A stretch of DNA of 64,000 bases from NCBI GenBank assembly GCA_045128735.1, contig JBGVRT010000089.1, positions 56,215-120,214 on the forward strand, read 5' to 3'. Under the pieces are notes generated by a model. That model was not told the origin of the DNA. It made no database searches and saw only the letters and a list, made by a program, of their open reading frames with translations. Source of the stretch: RGIG8775 sp045128735 (GTDB lineage: Bacteria > Bacillota > Clostridia > Oscillospirales > CAG-272). This document shows, one piece after another, positions 1 to 9,298 of the stretch (its first letter is position 1; each line of letters starts with the position of its first letter). The position numbers were made by a program, and so were the translations under genes.

Positions 1-1
1 G

Positions 2-1960
2 CTTTCCAAGCTAGCAAAGCAAATAACATACCTCGGCTATACTGCTGCACTTCTCATCGCCGCAGTATATATTTTCAACGCCGTAGTGCTCGACAGCGGC
101 CTGAACGCCGCAGTTATGCTTATGAAGCTGAAGGACTTTCGCTACGTCATCAAAACTCTTCTCGACGCCTTTATGCTTGCTCTTACCGTAGTTATCGTCA
201 CTGTGCCTGAAGGACTTCCACTCATGGTCTCGGTTGTTTTATCGTCCAACATAAAAAAGATGATTCGCGATATGGTTTTGGTCAAAAAACCGGTGGGGAT
301 TGAGGCGGCAGGAAGTATGAATATTCTTTTTACCGACAAGACGGGAACGCTGACGGAAGGAAATCTCAGCGTTTCATCTTTATTTACCGACAGAAGCGAG
401 TTTACAAGTCTTTCGGAATTTAAGTGCAATTTGCCTCACGCATACGAGTTGTACCGATTAAACGCGCTTTACAACACCTCGTCAGAGCTTGAAAACGGCA
501 AGGCGGTAGGCGGGAACTCCACCGAAAAGGCGCTCCTTAATTCCCTGCTTCCATCCGAGCAAAAAAAGGAATTCCGACTTTTTTCACGCACGCCATTTGA
601 CAGCACAAATAAAATCTCCCACGCTGAGATTGGAGCAAAAGGAAGTATAAAGCTTTTTAAGGGTGCGCCCGAAAAGCTACTTCAGCGCATTGACAACTCC
701 TTTGACTCAAAAGGAAATATTATTCCTTTTGACAGAAGCTCATTTCACGCGCGGTTGAATTCACACACGCGCCACGGAGAAAGAGTTTTGCTTTGCGCTG
801 TCGAAAACGCTGAATATGGAGAAAGTTGCTCATTAGCACTTGTATGCGGAATAGTTCTCTCCGACAAGCTAAGAAACGAAGCGAAAGCATCAGTTCATCT
901 GTTAAAACAAGCAGGCATACAGGTTACAATGATCACGGGAGACAGCAAAGAAACAGCTTCAGCCATTGCACAAAAATGTGGAATATTAGGAAAAAGGTGC
1001 GATATTTGTCTAACAAGCGACGAGCTTGCAAAGCTATCCGACCACGAGCTTTCCGATATTCTTCCGCGTCTTGCAGTAGTTGCAAGAGCATTGCCGCAGG
1101 ACAAAAGCCGTCTTGTAAGAATAGCTCAAGCAAAAGGGCTTGTCTGCGGAATGACGGGTGACGGAATAAACGACGCTCCCGCACTAAAGCGCGCCGACAT
1201 AGGTTTTTCGATGGGCAACGGCTCACAGGTTGCCAAAGAAGCAGGCGACATTGTAATTCTCGACAACAATCTATCTTCAATCGTCAAAGCGGTACTGTAC
1301 GGGCGCACCATATTCAAAAGCATTCGCAAATTTATAGTTCTTCAGCTCACCATAAACCTTTGTGCGGTAGGCGTAACTATGATTGGTCCTTTTATAGGAA
1401 TTGATTCGCCTGTGACTGTAGTACAGATGCTTTGGCTGAATATAATAATGGACACTCTCGGTGGGCTTGCGTTTGCAGGTGAGCCTCCGCTTGACTCCTA
1501 TATGAAAGAGCCGCCCAAACGCCGCGACGAGCCTATTCTCAACGCATATATGGTCAATCAGATACTTTTCCTCGGACTTTACACGCTTGTTTTATCACTT
1601 TTGTTTCTCAAGCACCCGTATTTCACCTCAAACTTCCGAGCAAGCACCGACGGAATATACTTACTGACAGCATTTTTTGCTTTCTTTATTTTTGCGGCGG
1701 TATTCAACTGCTTCAATGCGCGGAGTGACCGAATAAATTTCCTTGTGGGAATTACCAAAAACCGTCCGTTTACCTTTATTATGCTAATGATTTCTGTAAT
1801 ACAGATAGTTTTTGTCTATCTCGGAGGTAGTATCCTTCGCACAGTTCCGTTACACGCCGATGAGCTAAAGACCGCGTTATTCGCCGCGCTCGCTGTATTC
1901 CCCGCAGAATTTATAAGAAAGCTATTATGGAAGCATATAATAAAAAAACCGAGATACTAA
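2..1960 (+). CDS. Cation (probably calcium) transporting P-type ATPase, 3' part
   Basis: The reading frame is open from base 2, so the gene begins upstream of the window; the GTG at 86 is only an internal codon. Seen: a transmembrane helix ending in PEGLPL, the phosphorylation motif DKTGTLT (about nt 335-355), the nucleotide-domain motif GDGINDAP (about nt 1157-1180) and a C-terminal membrane domain of about six hydrophobic segments. The PEGLPL helix and long C-terminal membrane part are those of type II ATPases, with local wording closest to plasma-membrane calcium pumps. Inferred role: ATP-driven export of Ca2+ across the cell membrane. It converges on the ribosomal operon with a shared terminator. 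The substrate is inferred from family resemblance only. Confidence 0.9.
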   Translation, partial: LSKLAKQITYLGYTAALLIAAVYIFNAVVLDSGLNAAVMLMKLKDFRYVIKTLLDAFMLALTVVIVTVPEGLPLMVSVVLSSNIKKMIRDMVLVKKPVGIEAAGSMNILFTDKTGTLTEGNLSVSSLFTDRSEFTSLSEFKCNLPHAYELYRLNALYNTSSELENGKAVGGNSTEKALLNSLLPSEQKKEFRLFSRTPFDSTNKISHAEIGAKGSIKLFKGAPEKLLQRIDNSFDSKGNIIPFDRSSFHARLNSHTRHGERVLLCAVENAEYGESCSLALVCGIVLSDKLRNEAKASVHLLKQAGIQVTMITGDSKETASAIAQKCGILGKRCDICLTSDELAKLSDHELSDILPRLAVVARALPQDKSRLVRIAQAKGLVCGMTGDGINDAPALKRADIGFSMGNGSQVAKEAGDIVILDNNLSSIVKAVLYGRTIFKSIRKFIVLQLTINLCAVGVTMIGPFIGIDSPVTVVQMLWLNIIMDTLGGLAFAGEPPLDSYMKEPPKRRDEPILNAYMVNQILFLGLYTLVLSLLFLKHPYFTSNFRASTDGIYLLTAFFAFFIFAAVFNCFNARSDRINFLVGITKNRPFTFIMLMISVIQIVFVYLGGSILRTVPLHADELKTALFAALAVFPAEFIRKLLWKHIIKKPRY

Positions 1961-1996
1961 AAAAGCAGGTCGCAATAGCGACCTGCTTAATTTTTG
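1960..1996. terminator. Bidirectional terminator between the P-ATPase and rplQ
   Basis: An 11-bp perfect stem, AAGCAGGTCGC (1963-1973) with GCGACCTGCTT (1978-1988) and a 4-nt loop, has A-runs on the left and T-runs on the right. It can therefore end the ATPase transcript on the plus strand and the long ribosomal operon on the minus strand. Confidence 0.9.
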
Positions 1997-2001
1997 TCTG
2001 A

Positions 2002-2364
2002 TTACTCAGCCTTTGCGTCCTCATCAACGAGCTTGATGATCGCCATTTCAGCGGCATCTCCTCTACGGGGACCCATCTTGAAGATCTGAGTGTAACCACC
2101 GTTGCGGTTCTCGTACTTGGGAGCGATCTCGCTAAAGAGCTTTGCTACTACCGACTCCTTGGTGATGTACGCAAGTGCGCTACGACGGCTTGCAAGAGTG
2201 TTCTTCTTGCCAAGTGTTATCATCTTTTCAGCTACCGAACGAACTTCCTTTGCTCTTGTGAGAGTGGTCTCAACCTTACCATTCTCAAGCAAGAGAGTTA
2301 CAAGTCCGCGGAGCATTGCTTTTCTATGAGCAGTTGTTCTGCCAAGTTTTCTGGTTCCGGGCAT
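2002..2364 (-). CDS. rplQ: 50S ribosomal protein L17
   Basis: A 120-residue protein beginning MPGTRKLGRTTAHRKAML, the conserved L17 start. L17 is a structural protein of the large subunit near the exit tunnel. It is the last gene of the S10-spc-alpha locus, directly after rpoA, as in most Bacillota, and is followed by the shared terminator at 1960-1996. Confidence 0.98.
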   Translation of the reverse strand: MPGTRKLGRTTAHRKAMLRGLVTLLLENGKVETTLTRAKEVRSVAEKMITLGKKNTLASRRSALAYITKESVVAKLFSEIAPKYENRNGGYTQIFKMGPRRGDAAEMAIIKLVDEDAKAE

Positions 2365-2418
2365 TGTGATTTCCCTCCTTCTGCTATCTTTTATCTACTC
2401 GTTTGTGCACCGAGAGGA

Positions 2419-3393
2419 TCAATCCTCTTCGGACTTAAGAGCAAGTCCGAGCGAGTGCAGCTTCTGTATTACTTCTTCAAGCGACTTCTTTCCGAGGTTT
2501 CTTACCTTGATCATATCTTCCTCGGTACGGTTGGTCAAATCTTCTACTGTGTCAATGCCTGCGCGCTTCAAGCAGTTGAAGCTACGTACAGACATGTCAA
2601 GTTCCTCAATGGTCATCTCAAGGACCTTTTCTTTCTTAACGGCCTCGCGCTCAACCATGATTTCCGCATTTCTTGCTTCGTCGGACAAGTCCACGAACAA
2701 GTTGAGATGCTCGTTGAGAATCTTGGCTCCGAGCGAAATCGCTTCCTTTGCCGAGATAGTTCCGTTTGTAAGAACCTCAAGGGTAAGCTTGTCATAGTCT
2801 GTGATGTTTCCTACACGGGTGTTCTCAACCGAATAGTTTACGTTGTAAACGGGAGTGTAGATAGAGTCAGTGTAAATCGTTCCGATAGGAGCCGAAGTTG
2901 TCTGGCCTGCCATCATTGTATGATTCTGCTTATTGCGTTCCTGGGATACGTATCCGCGGCCGTGCTCAAATGTAAGCTCCATATAGAATCTTTCATTTGC
3001 GCCGACTGTTGCTATATGATGATCGGGATTAAGGATCTCTATGTCGGAGTCCTGCTTGATGTCACCTGCGGTAACTATCTGCTCACCCGTTACATCAATT
3101 ACAACCGTCTTGGGTGTATTGCAATGAAGCTTTGCCGTAATACCCTTTACGTTAAGGACGATCTCTGTTACGTCTTCCTTTACGCCGGGAATTGTGGAAA
3201 ACTCGTGCAACACTCCGTCAATCTTGATACTTGTTACAGCTACTCCGGGGAGCGAGCTGAGAAGTATTCTGCGAAGAGAGTTTCCAAGGGTTATTCCGTA
3301 GCCTCTCTCAAGGGGATCTACGATGAACTTACCGCTTGTGCCGTCCTCGCTGAGGTTAACGGTCGTTATATTGGGCTTTTCTATCTCTATCAT
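2419..3393 (-). CDS. rpoA: DNA-directed RNA polymerase alpha subunit
   Basis: 324 residues. The N-terminal assembly domain (about 1-230) carries the dimerisation signature GNSLRRILLSSLPG; the C-terminal domain (about 250-320) with RNLGKKSLEEVIQKL is the helix-hairpin-helix region that contacts UP elements and activators. The start is preceded by AGGAGGAT. It lies between rpsD and rplQ in the usual alpha operon. The 116-nt gap to rpsD contains several short inverted repeats. Confidence 0.98.
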   Translation of the reverse strand: MIEIEKPNITTVNLSEDGTSGKFIVDPLERGYGITLGNSLRRILLSSLPGVAVTSIKIDGVLHEFSTIPGVKEDVTEIVLNVKGITAKLHCNTPKTVVIDVTGEQIVTAGDIKQDSDIEILNPDHHIATVGANERFYMELTFEHGRGYVSQERNKQNHTMMAGQTTSAPIGTIYTDSIYTPVYNVNYSVENTRVGNITDYDKLTLEVLTNGTISAKEAISLGAKILNEHLNLFVDLSDEARNAEIMVEREAVKKEKVLEMTIEELDMSVRSFNCLKRAGIDTVEDLTNRTEEDMIKVRNLGKKSLEEVIQKLHSLGLALKSEED

Positions 3394-3509
3394 TCCAAAT
3401 AATCCTCCTAAAATTTAATGGGGTTAAAAACCTTGGGATTTGGGTTTGCACCTATACTGCAGCACATTGCCGAACTAAGCAACGCCGAAATGCGCCTGCA
3501 ATATCGGCA

Positions 3510-4136
3510 TTACTTGGAATAAAGCTCGACGATAAGCTGCTCTTCGAAGGGGAAGTCGATATCTTCTCTTGCGGGAAGAGCTACTACCTTTGCTGTGAGA
3601 TTGTCCTTGTTTACGTCAAGCCACTTGGGAGCTGTCTTGTCCTTGAGTGTCTCTGCGAGTGCCTTGCACTTTACCGAATCACGGAAGTTCTCTCTTACTG
3701 CGATCACGTCGCCTGCCTTAACGATGATAGAGGGAATGTTTACCTTCTTACCGTTAAGCTCGAAGTGCTCGTGAAGAACAAGCTGACGAGCTTCCTTACG
3801 GCTCTCTGCCATGCCCATTCTGTATACTACGTTGTCAAGTCTGCGCTCGATAAGTGTAAGAAGGTTCTCACCTGTCATACCCTCCTTGCGGTCTGCTTCC
3901 TTGAAGTAGTTAAGGAACTGCTTCTCGAGTACGCCGTAGTATCTCTTAGCTGCCTGCTTCTCGCGGAGCTGCTTTCCGTACTCTCTCATTTTCTTATTAC
4001 CTGCGCCGTGCTGACCGGGAGCTGTTGCTCTACGATCGAGTGCGCACTTTCCAGATGTGCAACGCTCACCCTTGAGATAAAGCTTCTTGCCCTCTCTACG
4101 GCAGAGTCTGCACACAGGTCCGGTATATCTTGCCAT
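3510..4136 (-). CDS. rpsD: 30S ribosomal protein S4, zinc-binding form
   Basis: A 208-residue primary rRNA-binding protein that nucleates 30S assembly. The N-terminus contains CRLC followed by a second Cys pair (GERC and SGKC), so this is the C+ zinc-binding version of S4. The central S4 RNA-binding domain (RRLDNVVYRMG) is intact. In many bacteria S4 represses the alpha operon; whether it does so here cannot be read from the sequence. Confidence 0.98.
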   Translation of the reverse strand: MARYTGPVCRLCRREGKKLYLKGERCTSGKCALDRRATAPGQHGAGNKKMREYGKQLREKQAAKRYYGVLEKQFLNYFKEADRKEGMTGENLLTLIERRLDNVVYRMGMAESRKEARQLVLHEHFELNGKKVNIPSIIVKAGDVIAVRENFRDSVKCKALAETLKDKTAPKWLDVNKDNLTAKVVALPAREDIDFPFEEQLIVELYSK

Positions 4137-4158
4137 ATTCGTATTCCTCCTGTTCTAA

Positions 4159-4554
4159 TTATACGCGTCTACGCTTAGGCGGTCTGCATCCGTTGTGAGG
4201 GATGGGAGTTACGTCCTTGATCATTGTGATCTGAAGTCCCACTGTCTCAAGTGCGCGGATTGCGGATTCACGTCCCGAACCGGGACCCTTTACGAAAACT
4301 TCAACTGTCTTAAGACCGTGCTCCATTGCTGCCTTTGCTGCAGTCTCTGCTGCGCTCTGTGCTGCGAAGGGAGTAGACTTTCTCGAACCCTTAAAGCCGA
4401 GCTCACCAGCCGAAGCCCACGAAATTGCATTTCCCTGAGCATCTGTAATGGTGATTATTGTATTGTTGAAGGTCGAACTGATATGAGCAGCGCCCTTTTC
4501 TATATTTTTACGTTCGCGGCGCTTCTTGATTACCTTCTTAGCAACCTTTGCCAT
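4159..4554 (-). CDS. rpsK: 30S ribosomal protein S11
   Basis: 131 residues with the conserved core AHISSTFNNTIITITD and the C-terminal signature DVTPIPHNGCRPPKRRRV. S11 lies on the 30S platform. It sits 22 nt upstream of rpsD and 15 nt downstream of rpsM in the same operon, each with a GGAGG-type site. Confidence 0.98.
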   Translation of the reverse strand: MAKVAKKVIKKRRERKNIEKGAAHISSTFNNTIITITDAQGNAISWASAGELGFKGSRKSTPFAAQSAAETAAKAAMEHGLKTVEVFVKGPGSGRESAIRALETVGLQITMIKDVTPIPHNGCRPPKRRRV

Positions 4555-4569
4555 TTTTATGCCCCTCCT

Positions 4570-4938
4570 TTATTTCTTCTTGTTAGCGATTGTCTTCGCA
4601 GGACCCTTTCTGGTTCTTGCGTTGGTCTTTGTTCTCTGTCCTCTTACGGGCAGACCCTTTCTGTGTCTGATACCGCGGTAACAGTTGATTTCAACCATTC
4701 TCTTAATGTTGAGTGCAACGTCTCTGCGAAGGTCACCCTCTACTGTGTAGGAGTTTTCGATCTCGTCACGAAGCTTTGCAACTTCCTCCTCTGTAAGATC
4801 CTTTGCACGAGTGTCGGGATTGATTCCTGTCTTTGCAAGAATATCGTTTGCGCTCTTGCGTCCGATACCGTAAATGTAGGTAAGAGCGATTTCTACGCGT
4901 TTAGCGTTCGGAATATCAACACCTGCTATACGAGCCAT
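4570..4938 (-). CDS. rpsM: 30S ribosomal protein S13
   Basis: 122 residues starting MARIAGVDIPNAKRVEIAL. It contains the helix-hairpin-helix IYGIGRKSANDIL and the basic tail GQRTKTNARTRKGP. S13 lies in the 30S head and contacts P-site tRNA and the large subunit. It follows rpmJ, the standard order. Confidence 0.98.
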   Translation of the reverse strand: MARIAGVDIPNAKRVEIALTYIYGIGRKSANDILAKTGINPDTRAKDLTEEEVAKLRDEIENSYTVEGDLRRDVALNIKRMVEINCYRGIRHRKGLPVRGQRTKTNARTRKGPAKTIANKKK

Positions 4939-4973
4939 TTAATATTTCACCTCTCTCTGAATATTGGTAGCGA

Positions 4974-5087
4974 TTAACCCTGCTTCTGCTTGTGCTTGGG
5001 GTTCTCGCAAATTACCATTACTTTACCTTTTCTCTTGATGATTTTGCATTTTTCGCAAATCTTCTTTACGGAAGGTTTAACTTTCAT
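4974..5087 (-). CDS. rpmJ: 50S ribosomal protein L36
   Basis: A 37-residue gene read from the ATG at 5085-5087 to the TAA at 4974-4976. The protein begins MKVKPSVKKICEKCKIIKRK and has the zinc-ribbon pattern CEKC ... C ... H, so it is the zinc-binding form of L36. It lies between infA and rpsM as expected. Confidence 0.97.
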   Translation of the reverse strand: MKVKPSVKKICEKCKIIKRKGKVMVICENPKHKQKQG

Positions 5088-5120
5088 TATATTATACCAT
5101 TCCTTTCTTTAGTATTGGTT

Positions 5121-5339
5121 TTACTTTGCACGCCAGGTTATACGGCCCTTGCTGGGGTCATATATTGACACCTCAACGGTTACCTTATCACCGGGCAATA
5201 TTTTGATATAGTTCATTCTGAGCTTTCCCGAAATATGCGCTGTTACGATATATTCATTGGGAAGCTTTACCTTGAAGGTGGCGTTGGGCATTGCTTCCAC
5301 AACCACGCCTTCAAATTCGATTACGTCGTCCTTCGGCAA
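5121..5339 (-). CDS. infA: Translation initiation factor IF-1
   Basis: 72 residues, a single OB-fold with the conserved MPNATFKVKL and HISGKLRMNYIKILPGDKV. IF-1 binds the ribosomal A site during initiation. It lies 18 nt after map and before rpmJ, the normal Bacillota order. Confidence 0.98.
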   Translation of the reverse strand: MPKDDVIEFEGVVVEAMPNATFKVKLPNEYIVTAHISGKLRMNYIKILPGDKVTVEVSIYDPSKGRITWRAK

Positions 5340-5357
5340 AATTATCCCTCCATTCGA

Positions 5358-6119
5358 TTAAAGTCCGCGTTCAACCTCGGTCAGGACAATTACGCCCTCG
5401 GAGGTTATTGCAATTGAGTTCTCATAGTGAGCTGAAAGGCTACCGTCGGCGGTCTTTACCGTCCAGCCGTCGGGCATATCCTTGACCTCACTTGTACCTA
5501 TATTTACCATAGGTTCGATTGCAAGAGTCATACCGTTACAAAGTCTCACTCCGCGTCCTGCCGTTCCGTAATTGGGAACGTCGGGCGATTCGTGAAGCTC
5601 GTGACCAACTCCGTGACCGATATAACGCTTTACGACGCTGTATCCATATTCCTTGACACAGCTTTCTATTGCATTTCCGATATCGCCTATACGATTACCC
5701 GATTCAGCCTTGGCGATTCCCGCCCAAAAGCTTTTCTCGGTGGCCTCGATAAGTCTCAATGCCTCATCACTGACCTTTCCGACCGGTATCGTTCTGGCGC
5801 TGTCTCCGTGAAATCCCTTATAAAACGCTCCAACGTCTATCTTAACGATATCGCCTTCCTTAAGAACACGCTTCTTAGAGGGTATTCCGTGAATGACCTC
5901 ATCGTTAATGCTTATGCACGCTGAGCCGGGAAATCCGGCATAGCCGAGGAAGGAGGGCTTAGCGCCCGATTTTTCGATGTGGTTTCTGATAGCCTTATCA
6001 ATTTCAAAGGTACTTACTCCCTCACGAACCATTTCTCGCGCCACGAGCAAAGCCTCGCCCGTTATACGCCCTGCTTCCTTCATTGCCGCTATTTGAATCT
6101 GATTTTTGATCTGTATCAT
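5358..6119 (-). CDS. map: Methionine aminopeptidase type I
   Basis: A 253-residue cytosolic enzyme that removes N-terminal Met from nascent proteins. The metal ligands are visible in family order: two Asp in KIDVGAFYKGFHGDSART, His in HGVGHELHESPDVPNYG, Glu in LAIEPM and Glu in ENSIAI. It has no N-terminal SH3 or zinc extension. The start lies 5 nt after the adk stop and is consistent with translational coupling. Confidence 0.97.
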   Translation of the reverse strand: MIQIKNQIQIAAMKEAGRITGEALLVAREMVREGVSTFEIDKAIRNHIEKSGAKPSFLGYAGFPGSACISINDEVIHGIPSKKRVLKEGDIVKIDVGAFYKGFHGDSARTIPVGKVSDEALRLIEATEKSFWAGIAKAESGNRIGDIGNAIESCVKEYGYSVVKRYIGHGVGHELHESPDVPNYGTAGRGVRLCNGMTLAIEPMVNIGTSEVKDMPDGWTVKTADGSLSAHYENSIAITSEGVIVLTEVERGL

Positions 6120-6124
6120 TTAGC

Positions 6125-6766
6125 TTATGCCTCAAACTTACCAAGTGCCTTATAGACAAGCGCGGTCGTATTCTCGACCTTATCCTGTCCTTCGACGTTA
6201 ACAAGCAAATCTCTCTCGGCGTAGAACGCCTTAAGCGGTTCTGTCTGACTGTGATAAGTTTCCAATCTCTTTTTCACGGTCTGCGGCGCATCGTCATCTC
6301 TGATATAGAGCGACTTTCCGCACTTATCGCAAATACCGTCAACCTTGGAAGGATTATACTCGACGTGGTAAGACGCACCGCAGCCTGAGCATATCCTGCG
6401 ACCGCTCATTCTTGCGACTATCGCCTCGTCTGCGACCTCGATGTTAAGCACCGCGTCGATTTTCACGTCCATCTTCTCAAGCTCCTCTGCCTGAGCGATG
6501 GTTCGCGGGAAACCGTCGAGTATAAATCCGTTCCTACACTTTTCGGATGAAAGATAATCTTTAATAATTCCGATAACAACCTCATCGGGAACAAGCTTTC
6601 CGTCGTCAATATAAGTCTTGGCGACCTTACCCAGCTCATTGCCCTCACGGATAGCTGCGCGAAGCATATCACCCGTGGAAATTGCGGGAATATTCCATTT
6701 TTCGGAAATTCTCTCTGACTGGGTACCCTTTCCGGCACCCGGAGCTCCCATCAAAATTAAATTCAT
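6125..6766 (-). CDS. adk: Adenylate kinase
   Basis: A 213-residue enzyme catalysing ATP + AMP to 2 ADP. The P-loop GAPGAGKGTQ lies at residues 7-16, and DGFPRT lies in the AMP-binding core. The LID domain carries two Cys pairs (CSGC and CDKC), the zinc-stabilised LID of Gram-positive adenylate kinases. The gene lies between secY and map, the usual place. Confidence 0.98.
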   Translation of the reverse strand: MNLILMGAPGAGKGTQSERISEKWNIPAISTGDMLRAAIREGNELGKVAKTYIDDGKLVPDEVVIGIIKDYLSSEKCRNGFILDGFPRTIAQAEELEKMDVKIDAVLNIEVADEAIVARMSGRRICSGCGASYHVEYNPSKVDGICDKCGKSLYIRDDDAPQTVKKRLETYHSQTEPLKAFYAERDLLVNVEGQDKVENTTALVYKALGKFEA

Positions 6767-6793
6767 TCTTTTCCTCCAAACAAGGGTCAGATA

Positions 6794-8083
6794 TTAGTCA
6801 AGAAATCCCTTGTAGTTACGCATAGTAAGCTGCGCTTCAAGCTCACGAACGGTCTCAAGAGCGACACCGACAACGATGAGCAAGGAGTTACCTCCGAATG
6901 CAAGTCCTGCAAACTGACCGCCGAACACGATATTGATGAGCATGGGGAATCCTGCGATGAAGCAAAGGAATATAGCTCCGATAAAGGTTATGCGGCTAAG
7001 AATCTTTCTGATGAAGTCAACTGTGGGCTTACCTGTACGTACGCCGGGAATTGCTCCGCCATTGTTCTTGATATTGTTTGCAACCTCAACGGGGTCAAAC
7101 GAAATCATAATATAGAAATAGGAGAATGCTACGATAAGGAGAAGATTTATAACGAGATAAATCCAAGAATCATAGCCAAGGTAGGTGTTGAGCCACTGAA
7201 GCCAAGCTGCCTTCGGGAAGAAAGCGGCGATGGTTGCAGGGATAGACACGATAGAGCTTGCGAAGATGATAGGCATAACGCCAGACATATTGATCTTGAT
7301 GGGCAGGTTAGTGTTCTGACCGCCGTACATCTTACGACCAACAACTCTCTTCGCGTACTGAATCGGGATTCTTCTCTCCGAGTTCGTTACAAGAACGACA
7401 AGGATTACTATTGCAAGTGTAATAACAATAGATACAACACCGAGTACGATGCCCACAGCAATGTGATAGCTGTCGCTCGTGATCATATTCCAAAGACCCG
7501 AAACAACGGCGGGACCTCTGGAGATGATGTTTGCGAAAAGGATGATTGAAATACCGTTTCCGATACCCATATCATTGATCTTTTCAGCCAACCACATAAT
7601 AAGCGATGCGCCTGCGCAGAAGCAAGCAACGATAACTATCTTTTCGAATACGCCAACGCCCTCAACGAGGAAGCCGTTTGCTTCGAGAAGCTTCATATAA
7701 CCATAGCTGGTTACGAGAGCAAGAGCAACAGTAACGAATCTTGTGATCGCGCTGATCTTCTTGCGTCCCTCTTCGCCTTCCTTAGACAGTCTTTCGAGTG
7801 CGGGAATAGCAATAGTTAGAAGCTGAATTACGATAGATGCTGTGATATAGGGGCTGACCGAAAGAGCGAACAATGTCGCCTGAGAAAGAGCGCCACCCGA
7901 GATGAAGTTAAGATAGTCGAACATTCCGCCGAATACGGTGGAGAAGGACTCAATAACCTCAGGATTTACGTAAGGTACGGGGATACATGCGCCCAAGCGA
8001 TACAGGAGGACGATAAGCAATGTGAAGAGGAGCTTACTCTTAAGTTCCGGGACCTTCCAAGCATTTTTTAACGTCTGAAACAT
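6794..8083 (-). CDS. secY: Protein translocase subunit SecY
   Basis: A 429-residue, ten-helix channel of the Sec translocon in the cell membrane. The start MFQTLKNAWKVPELKSKL is chosen because GAGGTGG precedes this ATG and it lies one base after the rplO stop; a longer frame would run into rplO. The family motifs RIPIQYAKRVVGRKMYGG and GKPTVDFIRKIL (cytosolic loops) are intact. It lies in the spc operon between rplO and adk. Confidence 0.97.
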   Translation of the reverse strand: MFQTLKNAWKVPELKSKLLFTLLIVLLYRLGACIPVPYVNPEVIESFSTVFGGMFDYLNFISGGALSQATLFALSVSPYITASIVIQLLTIAIPALERLSKEGEEGRKKISAITRFVTVALALVTSYGYMKLLEANGFLVEGVGVFEKIVIVACFCAGASLIMWLAEKINDMGIGNGISIILFANIISRGPAVVSGLWNMITSDSYHIAVGIVLGVVSIVITLAIVILVVLVTNSERRIPIQYAKRVVGRKMYGGQNTNLPIKINMSGVMPIIFASSIVSIPATIAAFFPKAAWLQWLNTYLGYDSWIYLVINLLLIVAFSYFYIMISFDPVEVANNIKNNGGAIPGVRTGKPTVDFIRKILSRITFIGAIFLCFIAGFPMLINIVFGGQFAGLAFGGNSLLIVVGVALETVRELEAQLTMRNYKGFLD

Positions 8084-8084
8084 C

Positions 8085-8525
8085 CTATACCACCTCAGCC
8101 TTTCCTCCTGCTGCCTCAATCTTTTCCTTTGCAGATGCAGAGAAGATTGCTGCCTTTACAGTTAATTTCTTGGTGATCTCTCCGTTGCCAAGAACCTTAA
8201 GTCCGTCCATAGCCTTGCGGATGATCTTCTTCTCAAGAAGTGCATTGATGTCTACAACTGCACCGTCCTCAAAAGCGTTAAGCTTTTCTACGTTAACAGT
8301 TGCGTAATTTGTTGCGAATACGTTTGTGAAGCCTCTCTTAGGAAGCTTTCTGTACAAAGGAAGCTGTCCGCCCTCAAAGCCGGGTCTTACGCCGCCGCCG
8401 GAGCGAGCATTCTGTCCCTTGTGACCCTTACCTGCGGTCTTTCCGTTACCGGAACCGGGTCCTCTACCTTTGCGCCATGCAGCCTTTGCGGAGCCTGCAG
8501 CGGGTGAAAGTTCATTAAGTTTCAT
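8085..8525 (-). CDS. rplO: 50S ribosomal protein L15
   Basis: 146 residues. The start MKLNELSPAAGSAKAAWRKG, the Gly/Arg-rich extended segment GNGKTAGKGHKGQNARSG and the GFEGGQLPLYRKLPKRGF core are characteristic of L15. Its stop is one base from the secY start codon. Confidence 0.98.
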   Translation of the reverse strand: MKLNELSPAAGSAKAAWRKGRGPGSGNGKTAGKGHKGQNARSGGGVRPGFEGGQLPLYRKLPKRGFTNVFATNYATVNVEKLNAFEDGAVVDINALLEKKIIRKAMDGLKVLGNGEITKKLTVKAAIFSASAKEKIEAAGGKAEVV

Positions 8526-8537
8526 TGTGCCGCCTCC

Positions 8538-8711
8538 TTATACGTTTTCTACTTTTACAAGGTGAGAAACCACCTTGATCTTACCTGCGAGTACAGCGTC
8601 GTCCTTATGAACGTTGCTGTCGCCAAGCTTTACGAGACCGAGTGACTTAGCAGTAGCAATCTGGTTAGGCTTGCAACCGATAAGGCTCTTTATAAGTGTA
8701 ACCTTCTTCAT
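8538..8711 (-). CDS. rpmD: 50S ribosomal protein L30
   Basis: A 57-residue protein read from the ATG at 8709-8711 to the TAA at 8538-8540. It begins MKKVTLIKSLIGCKPNQIAT and contains SLGLVKLGDS, the L30 core. It lies between rpsE and rplO with RBS AGGAGG-like sequence, in the standard spc order. Confidence 0.96.
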   Translation of the reverse strand: MKKVTLIKSLIGCKPNQIATAKSLGLVKLGDSNVHKDDAVLAGKIKVVSHLVKVENV

Positions 8712-8724
8712 AATTGCTACCTCC

Positions 8725-9228
8725 TTAACCCTTTACCTGCTCTACGCTGATATCACGGATCTTAGCAACCTCTTCTGCCGTACGAAGTGCACGGAGACCC
8801 TCCATCGTTGCCTTAACAACGTTAGTGGGGTTGTTGGAACGGAGGCACTTTGCACGGATATTCTTGATACCTGCGAGCTCAAGCACTGCTCTTACTTTAC
8901 CACCTGCGATGATACCTGTACCGGGTGCAGCGGGCTTAAGAAGCACCTTGCCTGCGCCAAACTCGCCAAGGATCTCGTGGGGAATTGTTGTACCCTTAAG
9001 GGATACTTCGATCATATTCTTCTTTGCGTCCTCAATACCCTTGCGGATTGCTTCGGGTACTTCGGCTGCCTTTCCAAGTCCTACGCCAACGTGACCATTC
9101 TCATCACCAACTACCATGATAGCTGCGAATCTTGCGATACGACCACCTTTAACGGTCTTGGAAACACGGTTAAGGGCAACGAGCTGCTCTTTGAGATCAA
9201 GCTCTGCCGGATTAAACTTTTTTGCCAT
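8725..9228 (-). CDS. rpsE: 30S ribosomal protein S5
   Basis: 167 residues with the S5 domain signature NRVSKTVKGGRIARFAAIMV (double-stranded RNA-binding fold) and the C-terminal GIKNIRAKCLRSNNPTNVV. S5 takes part in mRNA unwinding and decoding accuracy. It follows rplR after a 70-nt gap. Confidence 0.98.
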   Translation of the reverse strand: MAKKFNPAELDLKEQLVALNRVSKTVKGGRIARFAAIMVVGDENGHVGVGLGKAAEVPEAIRKGIEDAKKNMIEVSLKGTTIPHEILGEFGAGKVLLKPAAPGTGIIAGGKVRAVLELAGIKNIRAKCLRSNNPTNVVKATMEGLRALRTAEEVAKIRDISVEQVKG

Positions 9229-9298
9229 GTTTTTTCTCCTTAAATTTGTTCAATACATACTGTTGAACAGTGTACAAACCGGACTAATCGACAAGCGA

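Noticed and set aside
2326..3402. 358-codon plus-strand frame antisense to rpoA
   Set aside because: It mirrors the codon structure of rpoA, has Cys/Val-rich composition, no family resemblance and no RBS. It is a shadow frame.
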